NCBI GenBank assembly: GCA_046546235.1
Contig: JBKGYG010000032.1
Span: 1-20,629 of the forward strand
DNA from: JBKGYG01 sp046546235
GTDB lineage: Bacteria > Bacillota > Clostridia > Lachnospirales > DSM-24629
DNA: 20,629 nt
Direction: 5' to 3'
Numbering within the stretch: position 1 is the stretch's first letter; each line of letters starts with the position of its first letter. The translations under genes and the position numbers were made by a program. Of this stretch, positions 7,377 to 15,018 are shown piece after piece. Under the pieces are notes generated by a model. It made no database searches. It was not told the DNA's origin and saw only the letters and a program-made list of their open reading frames with translations.

Positions 7377-8387
7377 ATGGGAAAAATAATTGGAAGTCAA
7401 AGCATTGAATTTAGTAATCCGCCTGTAATTGTTGGTTATGCATCTATTGCAGGACCAAAAGAGGGAAAAGGATTACTTGGAGAATATTTTGATCAGGTTC
7501 TTGATGATGTGTTATGGGGAGAAGAAACTTGGGAGAAAGCTGAAACTAAACTACAAAAAGAAGTGGCAAAAATGGCAGTGCAAAAGTCTAATCTAACTAT
7601 GGATGATATTAGATACATTTATGCTGGAGATTTATTAAGTCAATTAATTGCTACTTCCTTTGCTGTAAGGGACTTGCAAAGGCCATTATTTGGATTGTAT
7701 GGAGCTTGTTCTACAATGGGTGAGAGTTTACAACTAGCTTCAATGTGTATAGATGGTGGGTTTGCTGATTATACATTAGCAATAAGTTCAAGTCATTTCT
7801 GTGGAGCTGAAAAAGAATTTAGATATCCTTTGGAATTTGGGAATCAACGCCCACCTACTGCTACTTGGACAGTTACAGGGAGTGGAGGAATTGTTTTAGG
7901 TAGACAAGGTAAAGGACCAAGGGTAACACATATTACACCAGGAAAAGTAATTGATTATGGTATTAAGGATCCTATGAATATGGGAGCTTGCATGGCTCCT
8001 GCAGCAGTAGATACAATCTATCAACATTTAAAAGACTTAGGAAGAACAGCTGATGATTATGATGTTATAGCAACGGGTGACCTAGGAGTAGTAGGTAAAT
8101 CACTTGCAAAAAAAATGTTGTTAGAAAAAGGGTATGAAATGAAAAATAATTTTACAGATTGTGGTATTGAGATTTTTGCATCAGCAACCCAAGATACTCA
8201 TGCAGGAGGTAGTGGTTGTGGATGTTCAGCAGTTACTTTAACTGGATATTATCTTAAAAAAATAGAGGCTGGGGAGTTGAATCGTATTATGATAGTGCCT
8301 ACTGGAGCATTATTAAGTCCAGTAAGTTCTAATGAGGGTGAAAGTGTTCCTGGAATTGCACATGCAGTAGTAATCGAGAATTGTTAA
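7377..8387 (+). CDS. spoVAD: Stage V sporulation protein AD
   Basis: A soluble thiolase-fold SpoVA subunit of about 336 aa that binds dipicolinic acid at the forespore membrane. Visible hallmarks are AGPKEGKGLLGEYFD, YAGDLLSQLIAT, FGLYGACSTMGESL with the thiolase-type Cys (Cys111), SSSHFCGAEKEFRYP, TVTGSGGIVLG, GACMAPAAVDTIYQHLKDLGRTADDYD, HAGGSGCGCSAV and PTGALLSP. AGGATGATG is about 10 nt before ATG 7377. An in-frame GTG at 7371 would add two residues but is only 4 nt from the AGGA. The gene begins 7 nt after the spoVAC stop and ends 24 nt before the spoVAE ATG chosen here. Confidence 0.94.
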   Translation: MGKIIGSQSIEFSNPPVIVGYASIAGPKEGKGLLGEYFDQVLDDVLWGEETWEKAETKLQKEVAKMAVQKSNLTMDDIRYIYAGDLLSQLIATSFAVRDLQRPLFGLYGACSTMGESLQLASMCIDGGFADYTLAISSSHFCGAEKEFRYPLEFGNQRPPTATWTVTGSGGIVLGRQGKGPRVTHITPGKVIDYGIKDPMNMGACMAPAAVDTIYQHLKDLGRTADDYDVIATGDLGVVGKSLAKKMLLEKGYEMKNNFTDCGIEIFASATQDTHAGGSGCGCSAVTLTGYYLKKIEAGELNRIMIVPTGALLSPVSSNEGESVPGIAHAVVIENC

Positions 8388-8411
8388 TTAATGAAAGGAA
8401 TGAAAGATAAT

Positions 8412-8777
8412 ATGGATATAATGGAGTATGTTAGAGCTTTTATAACTGGGGGGGTTATATGTATAATTGCTCAGATTTTAATGGATACAACTAAACTTAT
8501 GCCGGCTAGAATATTAGTGATATATGTAAGTGCAGGGGCTATATTAACTGGGTTGCAGCTATATCAGCCAATTGTTGATTTTGGTGGGGCAGGAGCAACA
8601 GTTCCTTTGTTAGGTTTTGGATACTCTCTTGGAAAAGGCGTTATGAAAGCAGTTGATCAATATGGATTTTTAGGCGTGTTTACAGGTGGTATGATGGCTA
8701 CAGCTGGAGGAATTTCTGCAGCTTTAATATTTGGATATCTTGCAGCATTATTGTTTAATCCAAAACCTAAAAAATGA
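8412..8777 (+). CDS. spoVAE: Stage V sporulation protein AE (SpoVAEb type)
   Basis: A small polytopic membrane SpoVA subunit, essential for dipicolinate uptake in B. subtilis. About 121 aa with four hydrophobic segments. Diagnostic stretches are FITGGVICIIAQILMD, PARILVIYVSAGAILTGLQLYQP, DFGGAGATVPLLGFGYSLGKG, and KAVDQYGFLGVFTGGMMATAGG. I choose ATG 8412 (MDIMEYVRAF) because AAAGGA lies upstream and the length then fits the family. In-frame ATGs at 8391 and 8400 are possible but lack a ribosome-binding site or sit on it. No spoVAEa or spoVAF follows. Instead ku begins 22 nt downstream. Confidence 0.92.
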   Translation: MDIMEYVRAFITGGVICIIAQILMDTTKLMPARILVIYVSAGAILTGLQLYQPIVDFGGAGATVPLLGFGYSLGKGVMKAVDQYGFLGVFTGGMMATAGGISAALIFGYLAALLFNPKPKK

Positions 8778-8799
8778 TAAACATAAGGAGATGGCTATA

Positions 8800-9600
8800 T
8801 TGCGTACTATGTGGAAAGGATCTATAAGCTTTGGGTTAGTAAATATACCAATAAAAATGTATACAGCTACTGAAAATAAAGACATTAAGTTTAGATATCT
8901 TCACAAAAAATGTAATACGCCAGTAAAATATAATAAAATATGTCCAAATTGTAACGAAGAATTGAAAGAAGATGATATTGTTAAAGGTTATGAATATGAA
9001 CCTGGACATTTTGTTATTTTAAATGAAGAAGATTTTAAAGCTGTAGAAACAGAAGTTGAAAAAGCTATAGATATTCTTGACTTTGTAAACTTATCTGAGA
9101 TTGATCCCATATATTTTGATAAAAGTTATTATTTATCACCTCAAGAAACAGGAGGAAAGGCATATAATTTACTTCGGGAAGTAATGAATAGAACTAATAA
9201 AATTGCGATAGCTAAGATTACAATAAGAAGCAAACAATCTTTAGCAGCATTAAGAGTCTATAAAAATGTGCTTATTTTAGAAACAATTTTTTATCCAGAT
9301 GAGGTAAGAGAACTAACGACAGTGCCAGGAATCCCACAAAATAAGAATTTAGACCAAAAAGAAATGAATATTGCTACTCAGTTGGTAGAAAATTTAACGT
9401 CAGAATTTCAACCAGAAAAATACAAGGATGATTACAGAATAGCTCTAAGAAATATAATTGAGCAAAAGGTTCAAGGAAAAGATATTCATGTTACAAAAGG
9501 AGAAGAACATAAAAATGTTATTGATCTTATGGAGGCACTTCAAAAAAGCCTAAAGGAGACAAAAAAAGTTGATAAGAAGCAGAAAACCACAGCAAGTTAA
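8800..9600 (+). CDS. ku: Ku protein, non-homologous end joining
   Basis: A homodimeric ring that threads onto DNA double-strand ends and recruits LigD. 266 aa, typical for bacterial Ku. The start motif MRTMWKGSISFGLVNIPIKMY is family-diagnostic. Cys38, Cys48 and Cys51 (CNTPVKYNKICPNC) form the usual zinc-site-like cluster, followed by DDIVKGYEYEPGHFVIL. The core continues with PIYFDKSYYLSPQETGGKAYNLL. The C-terminal tail is short and Lys-rich (KKVDKKQK), as in DNA-binding minimal Ku tails. I start at TTG 8800 because AAGGAG at 8785-8790 is 9 nt upstream. ATG 8791 directly abuts it, and longer starts lie inside spoVAE. The 22-nt gap to spoVAE, without terminator, places it in the spoVA transcript. 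Confidence 0.95.
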   Translation: MRTMWKGSISFGLVNIPIKMYTATENKDIKFRYLHKKCNTPVKYNKICPNCNEELKEDDIVKGYEYEPGHFVILNEEDFKAVETEVEKAIDILDFVNLSEIDPIYFDKSYYLSPQETGGKAYNLLREVMNRTNKIAIAKITIRSKQSLAALRVYKNVLILETIFYPDEVRELTTVPGIPQNKNLDQKEMNIATQLVENLTSEFQPEKYKDDYRIALRNIIEQKVQGKDIHVTKGEEHKNVIDLMEALQKSLKETKKVDKKQKTTAS

Positions 9601-9609
9601 GGTGATATC

Positions 9610-10551
9610 ATGGAATTAATACTGCCTATGGAACCAATTATTTCAAAAAAAATTCCAAGTGAGGACCAATGGATTCATCAGATAAAATGGGATGGGATTA
9701 GGGCAATAACATATATTGAACACCAAGATTATAAAATCTACACAAAAAAAGGAAACGAAAGAACAAAAAACTTCTCTGAATTTAAAGATATTACAAAAAT
9801 TTTTCTTGGAAAACAAGGAATTATTGATGGTGAAATTGTAGTTTTTGATGAGTTAGATAGACCAAATTTTCAATATGTTATTCATCGTGAGAGAAGGAAG
9901 ACAAATGTAAGTTATTATCAAAGAAAATATCCTGCTTATTATATTTTATTTGATATACTTTTTTTGAACGGAAAAGATTTGAGAGGTTATGCCTATGAGG
10001 AAAGGATAGCTATATTAAAAAAAAATATTAAAAAGGACTCGCGAATAGTCGTTACGGATAATTTTTATGATGGATTTCATTTATTTAGACTTATGAAAGA
10101 AAAAAATTATGAAGGTATTGTTTCAAAAAGAAAAAGTAGTTTATATATTAGTGGTAAGAAACATAAAGAATGGTTTAAGATTAAAATTACCAAAATGATG
10201 TTAACGGTAATAGGTGGGTTAAAATATAAAGATAATCTACCTAATTCACTATTAATAGGAATATATCAAAGCAAAAAATTATTTTATCTTGGGAATGTAG
10301 CTATTGGTTTAAAAGAATCAGATAAAATTATTATAAATAAATATAAAAGTAAATTAGAACAAAAGGAGTCTTCGTTTACAAATTATAATGAGGATAATAT
10401 TATTTGGCTACAACCTGTATTAACTTGTTGGATTAGCTTTCTGGAAAGGACTAATAATGGTGGATTAAGGCATCCGAAAATCATTGGGTTTAGTCAGGAA
10501 AAACCAGAAGAAGCTGATGGAAGGGAATATACAAATAATGACAATAATTAA
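9610..10551 (+). CDS. LigD-type ATP-dependent DNA ligase (stand-alone)
   Basis: Seals broken DNA ends together with Ku. 313 aa. The adenylation motif I is KWDGIR (Lys26 is the nucleotidyl acceptor). Motif III is near IIDGEIVVFDE, then PAYYILFDILFLNGKDL, motif IV EGIVSKRKSSLY, and motif V KEWFKIKI. The C-terminal OB fold contains LGNVAIGL and ends near GGLRHPKIIGF. This is the ligase module of LigD as a separate protein. No polymerase or phosphoesterase domain is attached. The start ATG follows AAGGTGAT, 9 nt after the ku stop. Its 3' end overlaps the polymerase gene by 14 nt, which suggests coupled synthesis. Confidence 0.93.
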   Translation: MELILPMEPIISKKIPSEDQWIHQIKWDGIRAITYIEHQDYKIYTKKGNERTKNFSEFKDITKIFLGKQGIIDGEIVVFDELDRPNFQYVIHRERRKTNVSYYQRKYPAYYILFDILFLNGKDLRGYAYEERIAILKKNIKKDSRIVVTDNFYDGFHLFRLMKEKNYEGIVSKRKSSLYISGKKHKEWFKIKITKMMLTVIGGLKYKDNLPNSLLIGIYQSKKLFYLGNVAIGLKESDKIIINKYKSKLEQKESSFTNYNEDNIIWLQPVLTCWISFLERTNNGGLRHPKIIGFSQEKPEEADGREYTNNDNN

Positions 10552-11440
10552 TGTTGAAGGAATAGGTGTAAATATTACGAATCCTAATAAAATATTATGG
10601 CCAATGCTTGGGATTACAAAGATAGAATATTTGAAGAAACTAACTGTTATTGCTGATTCTTTGATTAAGTATACCAAAGGTAGATTATTAACTACAATAA
10701 GATATCCGGATGGCGTAAATAATTCTTCTTTTTTTCAAAAAAACACACCAAATTATGCTCCAAAATGGATAGATACTTATAAGAATGAAGATAAAAATTA
10801 TATATTACTGAATAAGTTAGCTACTCTAATCTGGTTAGGTAATCAAGGTTCTTTAGAGTTTCATATATCATTTAATACAATTAATAATCCCTTAAACCCT
10901 TCAAGTTTAGTCTTTGATTTAGACCCCTTTAAAGAACAAGATTTTGATGAAGTTATAGAAGTTGCTTTATTAGTTCATGAAACATTAGAACAACTACATT
11001 TAAAGAACTATGTTAAAACTTCAGGGGCAACTGGTTTGCAAATATTTATACCATTAGGAAATAAATATAACTATCTAGAAGCTAGAAATATTAATGCTTT
11101 TTTTGCAAAATACTTTTCAGATAAGTATCCAACTAAGATAACAACTGAGAGAATGATTAAAAATAGAGGAAGAAAATTGTACTTCGACTATCTACAGATA
11201 TGGGAAGGAAAAACAATAATAGCACCTTACTCGCCTAGAGGAACGAATGATGCAACTGTATCTATGCCTTTAACTTGGGAAGAACTAAAAAAAGGTGTTA
11301 GGCCAAAAGATTTTAATCTATTAAATATAGAAGAAAGACTTGTTAAAAATGATTTGTTTGAAAACGTAATGCACGAAAATAATAATGAGGGTTTGGATTA
11401 TATACTAGAAGTTGTAGGTGGAAAGTTAGAGCTAAAATGA
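10538..11440 (+). CDS. LigD-type polymerase/primase domain protein (stand-alone)
   Basis: An archaeo-eukaryotic-primase-type polymerase that fills gaps, preferentially with ribonucleotides, during Ku/LigD end joining. About 300 aa. Family motifs are ITNPNKILWP at the start, LIRYPDG-like TTIRYPDGV, SLEFHIS, the metal-binding DLDP within VFDLDPF, TSGATGLQIFIPL, ERMIKNRGRKLYFDYLQ, TIIAPYSPRG, and MPLTWEELKKG. In many LigD proteins the SGxxGL motif is followed by His. Here it is Gln, which I recall in Bacillus-type LigD too. I prefer ATG 10538 with GGAAGGG about 12 nt upstream. In-frame ATG 10517 is an alternative. The stop codon lies inside the downstream terminator stem. Confidence 0.92.
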   Translation: MTIINVEGIGVNITNPNKILWPMLGITKIEYLKKLTVIADSLIKYTKGRLLTTIRYPDGVNNSSFFQKNTPNYAPKWIDTYKNEDKNYILLNKLATLIWLGNQGSLEFHISFNTINNPLNPSSLVFDLDPFKEQDFDEVIEVALLVHETLEQLHLKNYVKTSGATGLQIFIPLGNKYNYLEARNINAFFAKYFSDKYPTKITTERMIKNRGRKLYFDYLQIWEGKTIIAPYSPRGTNDATVSMPLTWEELKKGVRPKDFNLLNIEERLVKNDLFENVMHENNNEGLDYILEVVGGKLELK

Positions 11441-11471
11441 AGCCTAATCAAAGATTAGGCTTCATTTTAGC
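11431..11471. terminator. Bidirectional terminator between converging operons
   Basis: A perfect 19-bp inverted repeat (11431-11449 and 11453-11471) with an AAA loop. The core is GAAGCCTAATC/GATTAGGCTTC, flanked by AAAAT and ATTTT so that both strands end in T-rich tracts. It contains the polymerase stop codon and lies 3 nt from the pbp1A stop, serving both converging transcripts. Confidence 0.93.
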
Positions 11472-11474
11472 ATT

Positions 11475-14153
11475 TTAGTCATCATTATCGTTTTCCTCAT
11501 CATCAGGAATATCTGGAAAGTCAGGATCATTTATATATTCATCAGGAATATCTGGAAAGTCAGGAATATCATCTAAATGGTCTGATTCAGAGTGTATGGT
11601 ACAATATTCACCTTCCATTGACTCTGGGTATTCATAGTCTTCATCTTCTATCCTAGGTTGTCGTGCTGGGTCAAATAATGAAGGATCTATGGGTTCTGGT
11701 CGTACAATATATACTCGTTCTTCAGTAAGTTCTTCAGGGCAATATTCAGTAGCAAATAATTCTTCTTCAGTACAAATTGTAAATTTTTGATGAACATCAC
11801 ACTCTTCTGTTGGTTCGGTACCACTTGCAAAATATTCAGTTTTTATCGTGCTCCCTCTAGGGTCTTCATCACATAGTCCTGGAACAGCTAATTTGCCTGA
11901 TTCAGTACATATATCTACAGAAATAATTCCAGATGGCCGCTCAAATCTTTTATAATCAAGGTTGTCATGAATTTTTTTCATAACATCACGCCACAAATAT
12001 TTATGATATGCAACATTGTAGTTCAAAGTTTTATTATTATCGTATCCCATCCAAATAGTACCAATGTAATATGGTGTGTATCCAGAGAACCATACATCTT
12101 TATCATCTGAAGTAGTACCTGTTTTACCTGCGATTGGCATATTTCCAAAGTTAGACTGAGTGGCAGTACCACCTGGTTCTAAAACATCTTCCATAGCATT
12201 TGTTAATAAGAAAGAAGTAGTTTCTTTCATAACCGTTTGTTGCGAAGGATTATTCTCAAGGATTAAATCACCATTATGGTCAAGAACTTTTGTATAAAAG
12301 ATTGGTTCTACATATACTCCTTTGTTAGCAATAGCACCATAGCCAGCTGTTAGTTCTAAGTTAGAAACTCCTTTTGTTACACCACCAAGTGCTAATGGTA
12401 AACCAATATCAGAATAAGTTCTTCCATTTATTTCTTGTTTATCAATAATACTAGTAAAACCAAGTTTAGTTAAATAGTCATAACCTAGTTGAGGACCTAT
12501 ATCTTCTAAAGTTTTTACTGCAACTATATTCATAGAATAAGAAATTGCTTGTCTGATAGTAGAAAGCCCTCTAAAATTATAAGTATATCTTGAGGTGTCA
12601 TACCAGTTTTTTACGTTTTTACCATTTGGATATTGGTAAGGTACATCATCTTGAATAGAAGCTAATGTAAAGCCTGCTTTATCTATTGCTGGTAAAAATG
12701 ATGCTAAAACTTTAAAAGTGGATCCAGGTTGCCTATAGGTATCTGTTGCCCTATTAAGTACTTGATTTCCTTTTTTTTCACCACGTCCACCAGAGATAGC
12801 TTTAACATGACCATTATGATAATCCATAATAACCATAGAGGCTTGAGGTTGAGGGGTAGTATTAAATACTTCTCCTAATACTTCTCCACCGTTTTCTAAT
12901 AGCGAATTTTTATACTCATCTACATATTTTAAAGCTTCTTCCTCGTTACTAAATAATAAGTCGAAATTACTATTTTCTGCTTTGAAATAATTTTTTAATG
13001 TGTTTTCATCATAATTGTCTATAGTATCATCATCATTTTTTATGGATAAACGATATTTTTCAAGTAAAACAGCATAATCAACTTCTTTTGGGGGATAATT
13101 TTCTTCGTCGTTAAGGATATCATCAACAGATTTTTGAATCTCTGAATCTTGGGCTATATATATTTTTAGGCCACCCCTATATATTTTATTATAAGCTTGA
13201 GCCTCAGTCATACCATTTTTTGTTTGTAAATCTTCTGCAATATCGTCAATAGCTTTATCTACATAATATGAAAGGGAAGAACCTGAATCATACTCTTGAT
13301 TTATTACTTGAATATTAGTATAAACATCTTCATTTAAAGCTTCTTCGTATTCTTCTTGTGTTATATATTCTTGTTCTAACATTTTTTTTAAAATTATTCT
13401 TTGGCGTTCTTGATTGTTATCTGGGTTTTTAGTAGGGTTATAATGCTCGGGTCGTTGAGTAATAGCTGCTAATACAGCACTTTCTGCTATAGTTAATTCA
13501 CTAATATCTTTATTAAAATATCGAAAAGCAGCTGCCTGTACACCTAGAGTACCCTGCCCTAGAGAAATTGTATTTAAATAATGTTCAAGTATAATTTCTT
13601 TTGAATATTCTTTTTCCAATTCAATTGCTAAATACTGTTCTTGAATTTTTCTTTTAAATGATTTTTCTTTTGATAATACATTGTTTTTTATTAATTGTTG
13701 TGTTAAAGTACTTGCGCCTTCGCTTAGGTCACCTTCTTTAATATTAATAAAAGTAGCACGCATTATTCCTTTTAAATCAATACCGCTATGTGTCCAAAAT
13801 CGCTCATCTTCAATAGCAACAAAGGCGTTGTGTACATGCTCAGGTATTTCATCTATTTCCTTATAGATTCTGTTAGAATTTTCTCCAACAAGGCGAACAA
13901 TTTCATTACCCTGTTGATCGTATACAATAGATGTATAACCTTCAGGAGCAATATTGACATCTTCTAGATTAGGAGCTGAATCGATTATCCCTTTTACTGC
14001 TCCTAAAACAGTGCCGACTCCAATAATTGCAATAAGTAAAATACCTAAGATTAAAACTCTAAAAAAAGATATATTTATTTTATTTCCTATTTTATGTTTT
14101 TTTGATTTTAATTTTTCCTGCTTTTTTTTATTATTCTCTTTGCTAAAATTCAT
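11475..14153 (-). CDS. Class A penicillin-binding protein (PBP1A-type transglycosylase/transpeptidase)
   Basis: A bifunctional peptidoglycan synthase of 892 aa, anchored in the cytoplasmic membrane. A Lys-rich cytoplasmic tail (1-28) precedes a TM helix at about 31-54. The glycosyltransferase domain carries EDERFWTHSGID with catalytic Glu115, then GASTLTQQL and LEHYLN. The transpeptidase domain has SxxK (Ser478-Lys481 in PGSTFK), SxN (Ser540-Met-Asn542) and KTG (Lys677 in GKTGTTSDD). A Cys-containing region at about 755-830 and a strongly acidic C-terminal tail with a PDFPDIPD repeat follow. There is a perfect AGGAGG before ATG. It converges on the NHEJ genes and has its own promoter. mrcA/ponA-type naming is uncertain because clostridial paralogues are common. 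Confidence 0.95.
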   Translation of the reverse strand: MNFSKENNKKKQEKLKSKKHKIGNKINISFFRVLILGILLIAIIGVGTVLGAVKGIIDSAPNLEDVNIAPEGYTSIVYDQQGNEIVRLVGENSNRIYKEIDEIPEHVHNAFVAIEDERFWTHSGIDLKGIMRATFINIKEGDLSEGASTLTQQLIKNNVLSKEKSFKRKIQEQYLAIELEKEYSKEIILEHYLNTISLGQGTLGVQAAAFRYFNKDISELTIAESAVLAAITQRPEHYNPTKNPDNNQERQRIILKKMLEQEYITQEEYEEALNEDVYTNIQVINQEYDSGSSLSYYVDKAIDDIAEDLQTKNGMTEAQAYNKIYRGGLKIYIAQDSEIQKSVDDILNDEENYPPKEVDYAVLLEKYRLSIKNDDDTIDNYDENTLKNYFKAENSNFDLLFSNEEEALKYVDEYKNSLLENGGEVLGEVFNTTPQPQASMVIMDYHNGHVKAISGGRGEKKGNQVLNRATDTYRQPGSTFKVLASFLPAIDKAGFTLASIQDDVPYQYPNGKNVKNWYDTSRYTYNFRGLSTIRQAISYSMNIVAVKTLEDIGPQLGYDYLTKLGFTSIIDKQEINGRTYSDIGLPLALGGVTKGVSNLELTAGYGAIANKGVYVEPIFYTKVLDHNGDLILENNPSQQTVMKETTSFLLTNAMEDVLEPGGTATQSNFGNMPIAGKTGTTSDDKDVWFSGYTPYYIGTIWMGYDNNKTLNYNVAYHKYLWRDVMKKIHDNLDYKRFERPSGIISVDICTESGKLAVPGLCDEDPRGSTIKTEYFASGTEPTEECDVHQKFTICTEEELFATEYCPEELTEERVYIVRPEPIDPSLFDPARQPRIEDEDYEYPESMEGEYCTIHSESDHLDDIPDFPDIPDEYINDPDFPDIPDDEENDNDD
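11500..11565 (-). repeat. 27-bp direct repeat in the PBP acidic tail
   Basis: A 27-bp sequence is repeated perfectly at 11500-11526 and 11539-11565, with a 39-bp (13-codon) period. On the minus strand each copy encodes a PDFPDIPD unit. The repeat is in frame and probably reflects recent duplication within the disordered tail. Confidence 0.9.
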
Positions 14154-14177
14154 ATTTAACCTCCTTTTAACTTTTTA

Positions 14178-14186
14178 ATTATATCA
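14178..14186 (-). promoter_or_regulatory. Extended -10 promoter for the PBP gene
   Basis: On the minus strand TGATATAAT forms an extended -10 element with a perfect TATAAT, about 25 nt upstream of the ATG and just before the AGGAGG. No convincing -35 is present, which is tolerated in extended -10 promoters. The 5' leader would be very short. Confidence 0.35.
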
Positions 14187-14303
14187 AAATATCTAATAAT
14201 AATAAAGTGATTTAATATTATTTAATAAAATTAACAAGTTAGTAAAATTGTAGTTTTATGTTCGGGGGACTAGTTATTAGAAGTAGGAAAGCCCTAACAT
14301 TCT

Positions 14304-14325
14304 AGGGGTTATTCACAAATAACCC
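14304..14325. repeat. Palindromic intergenic element, copy 1
   Basis: AGGGGTTATT is followed by CACA and AATAACCC: an 8-bp perfect stem (14306-14313 with 14318-14325) and a 4-nt loop, introduced by TAGGGG. It shares the TAGGGG lead, 8-bp stem and CAC-containing tetraloop with the element 100 nt further on, which suggests one REP-like family with a diverged stem. Confidence 0.6.
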
Positions 14326-14406
14326 AGACCCAATTACTATAAAGTATTAACAACTTTTTTGCTTGTTATATAGGGAAGTCCTATTTTTAATACAATTCAA
14401 TTTTTG

Positions 14407-14432
14407 TAGGGGCGTATCACGATGCGCCCGGG
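14407..14432. repeat. Palindromic intergenic element, copy 2 (TAGGGGCG...CGCCC type)
   Basis: GGGCGTAT (14410-14417) pairs with ATGCGCCC (14422-14429) around a CACG loop, with one G-U pair, preceded by GTAG. GC-rich hairpins beginning TAGGGGCG and ending CGCCC are common dispersed intergenic repeats in bacteria. This one stands out strongly from the AT-rich background. Confidence 0.7.
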
Positions 14433-14827
14433 TTTTTGACAGTTGCATAAAGTAAAAATCTTTAAAAGCCTTGAAGTAGGCTCATTTTTTTAAAAAAATC
14501 TTCAGAAAAAAATACTAGATAGATTATCCCCGTTTTCATTCAAACTACCACCTGCATTGATGATGGTGAAATCGCCAATAAGAAAATCCATTATATCATA
14601 ATAATTTATCGGTTACTTGAAAAACAATTAAATGACGATTTTACCTGTGTATCTATCATTGAAATTTAAGAAACGACAATATTCCTCTTTACACCCGAAA
14701 TAATTTTACTGATGCTTTTGACTTTAGAACTGACTATCAGATTTTGATAACTAAAAAAATGAAAAAAAATGTTAAAGAAACTAAAATGAGAAAAAAGTAC
14801 GCAGTTTTTATACCTATAACAAAAGCG

Positions 14828-14864
14828 GTAGAAACCTTGTTTAATAAGGTTTTTACAGTTTTTT
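14828..14864 (+). terminator. Orphan rho-independent terminator
   Basis: GTAGAAACCTT (14828-14838) pairs with AAGGTTTTTAC (14846-14856), an 11-bp stem with one G-U pair and a 7-nt loop. A run of six T follows at 14859-14864. No intact gene precedes it on the plus strand, so it may end a lost gene or an uncharacterised small RNA. Confidence 0.6.
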
Positions 14865-15018
14865 GTCTTGTTCAAGTGTCAAAACCAGGAGTATATAATC
14901 AACTATATGATCAATTTTAATAGGTCAGACAAGGATTATATTATATAACAGACTATTTAAAAATGTATAATTATAGTGTATTATGTAAGTGTAGTGTCAA
15001 GTATAAGTGGTTATATGA

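Larger units (their letters stand above)
14187..15018. other. Non-coding/decayed stretch between pbp1A and the SHOCT gene
   Basis: No intact gene is recognised in these ~830 nt. It holds two palindromic repeats (14304-14325 and 14409-14429), a TTTTTTTAAAAAAA palindrome at 14485-14498 and an orphan terminator hairpin. Two open but start-poor reading stretches are present. One at 14523-14669 (containing CIDDGEIANKKIHY and YRLLEKQLNDDF) and one at 14663-14920 (containing NNFTDAFDFRTDYQIL) look like possible gene debris. I cannot assign them to a family. Confidence 0.5.

Noticed and set aside
8731..8799. Longer Ku start inside spoVAE
   Set aside because: It overlaps the spoVAE coding region, has no family match before MRTMWKGS, and the AAGGAG at 8785-8790 fits TTG 8800.
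13681..14178. Plus-strand open frames opposite the PBP gene
   Set aside because: They are antisense shadows of a clearly coding minus-strand gene.
14467..14492. AGCCT/AGGCT hairpin before a T run
   Set aside because: Only a 5-bp stem; too weak for a confident terminator.
14666..14875. Minus-strand 69-codon open frame
   Set aside because: Low-complexity Phe/Lys-rich translation, no ribosome-binding site, and it covers a plus-strand terminator hairpin.
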